Origin: Nostoc sp. MS1
GTDB taxonomy: Bacteria; Cyanobacteriota; Cyanobacteriia; Cyanobacteriales; Nostocaceae
Length of the DNA stretch: 64,000 nucleotides
Assembly: GCF_019976755.1 (NCBI RefSeq)
Contig: NZ_AP023441.1
Span: 248,001 to 312,000 of the forward strand
Direction: 5' to 3'
The stretch's first letter is position 1. Each line of letters begins with the position of its first letter. The position numbers and the translations under genes were made by a program. A model generated the notes under the pieces. The model had not been told where the DNA came from. It worked only from the letters and a program-made list of their open reading frames with translations, and did no database searches. Below, one piece after another: positions 60,801 to 64,000 of this stretch.

Positions 60801-62852
60801 TAGTAGATAATGGAGATAGTCTTCGCGGATAGAAATAATGATTTTAACGTAAGGAATATTTAAACACTCACTAAAAAACTGATAAAAATCTAGTTTTTGC
60901 TGAAAGCTACTGACAAAGAAGAACTCTTCAAATTGGTCAAAAATGATAATTATGGAGTGGTTGCGTGTAGTAGCAGAGCGCAGTTTATCTAAAAGAATAG
61001 TTGGTGTTAATTCTAGAGAACTTGATATATCTAACGGCGCTAACGCATTGTAAAAACTACGTCCAAAAGTTGTGATCCAATCAGTGTAAGCAGATATCAC
61101 AATAGGTAATGCTACTCGCTCACCGATGAGTTGGTTTTTTACAGTCGGTAATAAGCCAGCTTTGAGTAGTGAACTTTTTCCAACGCCTGAATGCCCATGT
61201 ACTACTGTTAGTTTATAATCAGCACGGGTGAGCCTTTCAATTAAACGGTTGACATCTTGCTGTCTTCCTGATGCAGCTATTTCATGAGCAACTTCCTCTG
61301 GGATGAAGGGGATGTTTTGGGGTTCTAAGACTGAGTTGATTTTGTAACGTTGTGGTTGTAGTTGACTTGCACCAATAAAAGCACGTAAGCCATACTGATG
61401 TTCAATTTGAATTTTTTCTTGCTTGAGCTTAAAAGCTTCTAAATATTCTTGTTTCTCAATGAAGTAGAGCGATCGCAATTCTTCTAAAATTTCTAAATAT
61501 AAAAAGGGATCATACTGTAGCTCACATACTACCCTTGCCCATTCTAAGTTATTGATAGCTTCTTCCCACTTTCCTAACTGTCTCTGGGAACGAGCCAGCA
61601 GCAAAAGATACCAGCTTTCATTCTGCCGAGATTCTGTTCCTTGTTCTGTTACTGACAATGCGGTATTAGCTAATTCATGGGCTAGTATCCAATCAGAATT
61701 TGCACCTGCCACTGCTGCTAAAAAGCCATAGTCTTGAGCGATTTGGACTTGATGACCATAACTTTTATGTAGATATAAAGACTTTTGAGCTAACTTCTTT
61801 AACTCTTCCCAATCTTGCAAGCGGTACAACATTTCACAAGCTGGTGAGATAAATTTAGCAACTAAATCTTGTCTATCTCTCTCCTCTAATACATCCAAAC
61901 ACTGACGAAACCATAAGAGTGCATGTTGCCAATAACTATGATTAGCACTCTGATGTAAATCAGCCATGCGGCGATAACATAGTCCTAAATGAAATAGGAT
62001 GATGGCTTGCCACAGTCTTTGGTGTTCATTTAATTTTAGATATTTGCTTTCATAACTTTCTTTCTTATCTTCTTGCTGCCGTAAAGCTAGGCTTCTTTGA
62101 TAATGAGCTAGGGCGCTATTGATTTGATCATTAGCATATTTATCTCTGCCTAGAACAAACTCTAAACTTGCCTCTAATCCCGGTTCTAGTTGGATATTAT
62201 AAGAACGGTGTAAATCATTACGGGCTGATTCGATTTCGTGGCGATGTTGCGATTTTGGTGCTAAATCAAGGGCATCGTTAGAGATAAATTTTTCCGCACC
62301 TACTTCTAAAACCTTGGCAAATAAAGATTCTGTTTGTTGGGTGATTAAGTCAATTAAGTCTTCTTGAGGCATCTCAAATTTAATCGTAGTTGCTGCCCAG
62401 CTTTTAAAATCTGGAGCCAACCGAGACAGCAGTGATGCCACTTCATCTTGTAGCCATAAGATTAAAGGAAAGGGAAAACTAGCGGCATAAATATCTCTTG
62501 ATTGATTAATTCCGGTTAATAAATCTTCTAGTGCAATCACAGACTCTAAACCAAAAACCATGACGGCTGATGGTAGAGAGTCTGTAGCAACTGCTGGGTT
62601 ATCTAAATGTAGTTGCGATGTGATTGTAGTGTGTAAAGCAGTAATCGAAGCTTGAAGATATAACTCTCGAATATTAATATCCTTAGCTACATCTCGCAGG
62701 ATATATCGCATTTGTTCGCGTAATTGCTGATAATTGCAACGAACTAGAATTAGAGAAAACTCTCCTTTAGATAGATTGATGGCGCGAATCAGCCTTTGTA
62801 ATGATTGCTCGTTATTATTGGCGATCGCTGTTGCAAGTTGCGACTGAATCAT
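57870..62852 (-). CDS. Giant signalling protein: iSTAND-TPR-nSTAND-TM-14x WD40
   Basis: A 1660-residue protein. N-terminal domain (about 1-165, with SFPFPLILWLQDEVASLLSR and RLAPDFKSWAATTIKFEM) resembles the inactive-STAND (iSTAND) domain of cyanobacterial signalling proteins. TPR-like helices fill about 215-490. An nSTAND NTPase (about 520-880) has Walker A GHSGVGKSSLLKAGLLP (Lys559 from this start) and Walker B IIIFDQFEEF. A coiled coil (about 905-960) is followed by a hydrophobic stretch at about 960-980 that may span or touch the membrane. The rest is 14 WD40 repeats, two seven-bladed propellers. Start chosen at an ATG with a normal soluble N-terminus. An ATPase gene precedes it by 118 bases. 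Confidence 0.9.
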   Translation of the reverse strand: MIQSQLATAIANNNEQSLQRLIRAINLSKGEFSLILVRCNYQQLREQMRYILRDVAKDINIRELYLQASITALHTTITSQLHLDNPAVATDSLPSAVMVFGLESVIALEDLLTGINQSRDIYAASFPFPLILWLQDEVASLLSRLAPDFKSWAATTIKFEMPQEDLIDLITQQTESLFAKVLEVGAEKFISNDALDLAPKSQHRHEIESARNDLHRSYNIQLEPGLEASLEFVLGRDKYANDQINSALAHYQRSLALRQQEDKKESYESKYLKLNEHQRLWQAIILFHLGLCYRRMADLHQSANHSYWQHALLWFRQCLDVLEERDRQDLVAKFISPACEMLYRLQDWEELKKLAQKSLYLHKSYGHQVQIAQDYGFLAAVAGANSDWILAHELANTALSVTEQGTESRQNESWYLLLLARSQRQLGKWEEAINNLEWARVVCELQYDPFLYLEILEELRSLYFIEKQEYLEAFKLKQEKIQIEHQYGLRAFIGASQLQPQRYKINSVLEPQNIPFIPEEVAHEIAASGRQQDVNRLIERLTRADYKLTVVHGHSGVGKSSLLKAGLLPTVKNQLIGERVALPIVISAYTDWITTFGRSFYNALAPLDISSSLELTPTILLDKLRSATTRNHSIIIIFDQFEEFFFVSSFQQKLDFYQFFSECLNIPYVKIIISIREDYLHYLLDFERWDKTQPDNFHDLDVINRNILDKDIRYYLGKFSSDDAIGIIRYFTKTSQYEVKDDLIQELVQDLAGENGEVNPIELQIVGAQLQAENITTLEKYKLCGGTKKLIERWLEEVIRDCGQQNEELSWKLLYELTDEKGTRPLKTKSDLILALEKDIDIQPDFESCWELILEILVGSGLVLCWREELGDRYQLVHDYLVQPIRKKNDRGIIAELEKVKSEKNQAEVAQKLSQEHLNAVLQRRLREARAAGIMLAVMGGTIASLWWQADMQKKAAELQTARAETSETNLQISAIAASSEALFSSNKEFDALLESLRAWQKLKQAKEVNPETHMRVVTALQQAVYGVTELNRLEGHTDIVWGVAFSPDGQLLVSGSTDKTLKIWRSDGTLLQTLEGHTSAVTSVAFSPDGQTIASASLDQTVLLWQKNPTTGKYEPAAQQPIKHQDFVYSVNFSPDGKLIATASKDKTIKIWHRDGSLVKTIKGHQDAVNWVTFSPDNQFLASGSEDQTVKIWRIDGRLVKTLSGHRQGVTSVTFSPDGKLLASGDRANTIQLWQWDGTNKNSPEVNLYRTLQQHTSTIWSLSFSSDSKQLASASDDNTINLWSQTGELIKTFKGHGDAVVSVAFSPDNKMLASGSYDKSVKLWSLAAPTLPVLQGHKDRVLSIAWSPDGQILASGSRDRTIRLWRRELGKGKLDAHIYKVLEDHTAMVHSVSIDPKGEILASASEDKTIKLWRLDGTLLKTLPGHNDAVTSVNFSPDGSLIASASRDSTIKLWNRDGSLLKTLKGHEARVNSVSFSPDGEILASASNDKTIKLWRRDGSLIKTLAPHDSWVLGVSFSPTEQLLASAGWDNTVRLWRRDGTLIQTLLKGLSDSVNAVAFSPNGEILATANWDSTVKLWSREGKLIKTLNGHSAPVLSVSFSPDGQTLASASDDGTIILWNLHLDDLLTRGCGWVNNYLKHNNNVDERDRSLCDDIKDDL

Positions 62853-62970
62853 AATTATAATCTTGGTAATAAAAATCTGAGAAATCACATAGCAGAATTT
62901 AGAAAGGCTTGGTTTACCTTTCTAAATCCTGGAATTAAAATGTCAAAAAAACTATTGAAAATGCAACTTG

Positions 62971-64000
62971 CTACCTTGGTTGTCGCCAAGCTAGAACCTT
63001 TTCTGTCTCTGCCAAAGCTGGACTAATACCAAACCAACGCCCCACGCGATCACGGTATTCAAATAAGTACATACTTCTGAGTAAACTTTGATAATCAGAT
63101 TCCCCTTTGACACTTTGTTGCTGGACTACTTCAAAGAGTAATTCCCATTGGCATTCATCAATGGCTAAAAGTAAATCGTCGCGGTAGTCTTTGATGACAG
63201 CTTCCAAACAATCACGGGAAAAGGGTGGATCTTGGCGTTGGAGGCAGCTGTAGAGTAAGCCCAGTAAGTTCCGAATATGTCCACCGCTAACACGGCACAA
63301 ACGGTCTAGGGTTTCTGTTTGCTCAAATAATTCTGTAACGAGTTGTTGTCTTTGCTGAGTATTAACTTCTGGGAAAGCCCGCGCTAGTACCAACTGACGT
63401 AGCAATGACATTCCTGGTTCATAGTCGTTACCATCCCTTTGCCGCACTAGCACCATTGGTAATACTTTCGGTGCAATACCCCCACCTAAGCGGTTTTTCA
63501 GGGTTTCGTACTCGCTAGAAAAAATTAAGGCTAGAGGAATGGTGTATACTACGTGACACTTCAGCCTACGTAGCTGTTCGCCTCGATCAATAAATAAGTA
63601 TTCTGGTTGCGTCCGTCCTGATGCCACAGGACGCATATCTACTCGATCTAAGTTATCTACAATGACTACTAAACCTTTTTGACCGCGCCGCTTTAACTGT
63701 TCTACAGCTTTTTCTAAAATTTCTTCATTAATCGCTTGCAGAATGCTATTGGTGCGGGGTTCTAAATACTGTCTGAGTTGATTACGTAACTGAGTGCTAT
63801 CTTTCGTTTTGGCTGTAATTTTGGCAATTCCTAGAGAAAATTCTGCTTCACCACTAATTTCTATAGGAGCATGTAAAAATTCTCCTATTTCTTGAAATAA
63901 ATTGGTGAAGTAACCAGGTCTGAGTTTTATGCCAATGGCTTCTAAACTGACACAGACTTGACGAGCTACACTCAACAAAATATCGCTAACGTCAATATCT
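62971..64000 (-). CDS. P-loop NTPase (KAP/AAA-like), 5'-truncated by window edge
   Basis: The frame is open to the right edge, so only the C-terminal 342 or so residues are present; the nominal TTG at 63978 is unlikely to be the true start (reading continues DIDVSDILLSVARQV). The stretch GLVVIVDNLDRVD is a Walker B/KAP-like motif, and the segment VSGGHIRNLLGLLYSCLQ is typical of the AAA+ sensor-2 region; the P-loop would be upstream, outside the window. Co-directional with the WD40/STAND gene, and likely forming one system with it. Confidence 0.8.
   Translation of the reverse strand, partial: DIDVSDILLSVARQVCVSLEAIGIKLRPGYFTNLFQEIGEFLHAPIEISGEAEFSLGIAKITAKTKDSTQLRNQLRQYLEPRTNSILQAINEEILEKAVEQLKRRGQKGLVVIVDNLDRVDMRPVASGRTQPEYLFIDRGEQLRRLKCHVVYTIPLALIFSSEYETLKNRLGGGIAPKVLPMVLVRQRDGNDYEPGMSLLRQLVLARAFPEVNTQQRQQLVTELFEQTETLDRLCRVSGGHIRNLLGLLYSCLQRQDPPFSRDCLEAVIKDYRDDLLLAIDECQWELLFEVVQQQSVKGESDYQSLLRSMYLFEYRDRVGRWFGISPALAETEKVLAWRQPR

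Overview
The window comes from a filamentous, heterocyst-type cyanobacterium of the Nostoc/Anabaena group. Evidence read directly: many copies of the HIP1 octamer GCGATCGC, moderately AT-rich DNA, a psbO gene for photosystem II, a SigF-type sigma factor, Uma2-family proteins, a giant WD40/STAND protein, and intergenic DNA full of heptamer repeats (TAGTCCA, GTCAACA, GGCAGGA types) and short inverted-repeat elements of the kind known from Nostoc genomes. I saw no rRNA, tRNA, CRISPR array, phage or intact insertion sequence; one transposase remnant is present.

Layout. 0-6.5 kb: a small membrane protein cut by the window edge, a VOC-fold protein, a NodB-type polysaccharide deacetylase, a lipase-like hydrolase, a repeat-rich gap, and a PAS-Crp/Fnr regulator. 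6.6-10.2 kb: a compact cluster of a TetR regulator, a tautomerase-like protein, a hotdog thioesterase, a four-helix membrane protein resembling styrene oxide isomerase, a glutathione transferase and a divergent patatin. Three near-identical operator-like palindromes sit before the TetR, thioesterase and GST genes; I consider this the best candidate for an undescribed system (possibly handling of reactive electrophiles or lipid-derived carbonyls). 10.4-12.4 kb: an RNA ligase next to an HD-phosphoesterase/polynucleotide kinase, a two-gene RNA end-healing and sealing module. 12.5-19.5 kb: another lipase-like protein, a secreted protein, trmFO, and a hybrid histidine kinase (CBS-PAS-HisKA-HATPase-REC).

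19.7-29.2 kb (all minus strand): an AI-2E-type permease, then 6-phosphofructokinase, a dihydroorotate-dehydrogenase-like flavoprotein, a P-type cation ATPase and pyruvate:ferredoxin oxidoreductase (nifJ), a set that fits glycolysis feeding PFOR in the dark, under low oxygen or during N2 fixation. 30-34.9 kb: a small phosphatase-like protein and a four-gene Gld-like ABC module (ATPase, permease, GldG-like, DUF4340). 35-43 kb: DUF1003, a CadD-like transporter, two secreted proteins, then a sulfate-binding-like lipoprotein followed by pstS-pstC-pstA-pstB. 43-54 kb: a peptidoglycan-binding protein, two Uma2 proteins, a HAD protein, recN, an ABC1/UbiB kinase, pheT, a YciI protein and small conserved genes. 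53-57 kb: a PilP-like lipoprotein, sigF and psbO. 57.9-64 kb: an iSTAND-TPR-nSTAND-14xWD40 protein and an upstream P-loop ATPase cut by the right edge, a probable signalling or conflict system.

Start codons were re-chosen where a Shine-Dalgarno-like sequence, signal peptide or operator position favoured an internal ATG over the longest reading frame. All functions are homology-style inferences from motifs; no database search was possible.
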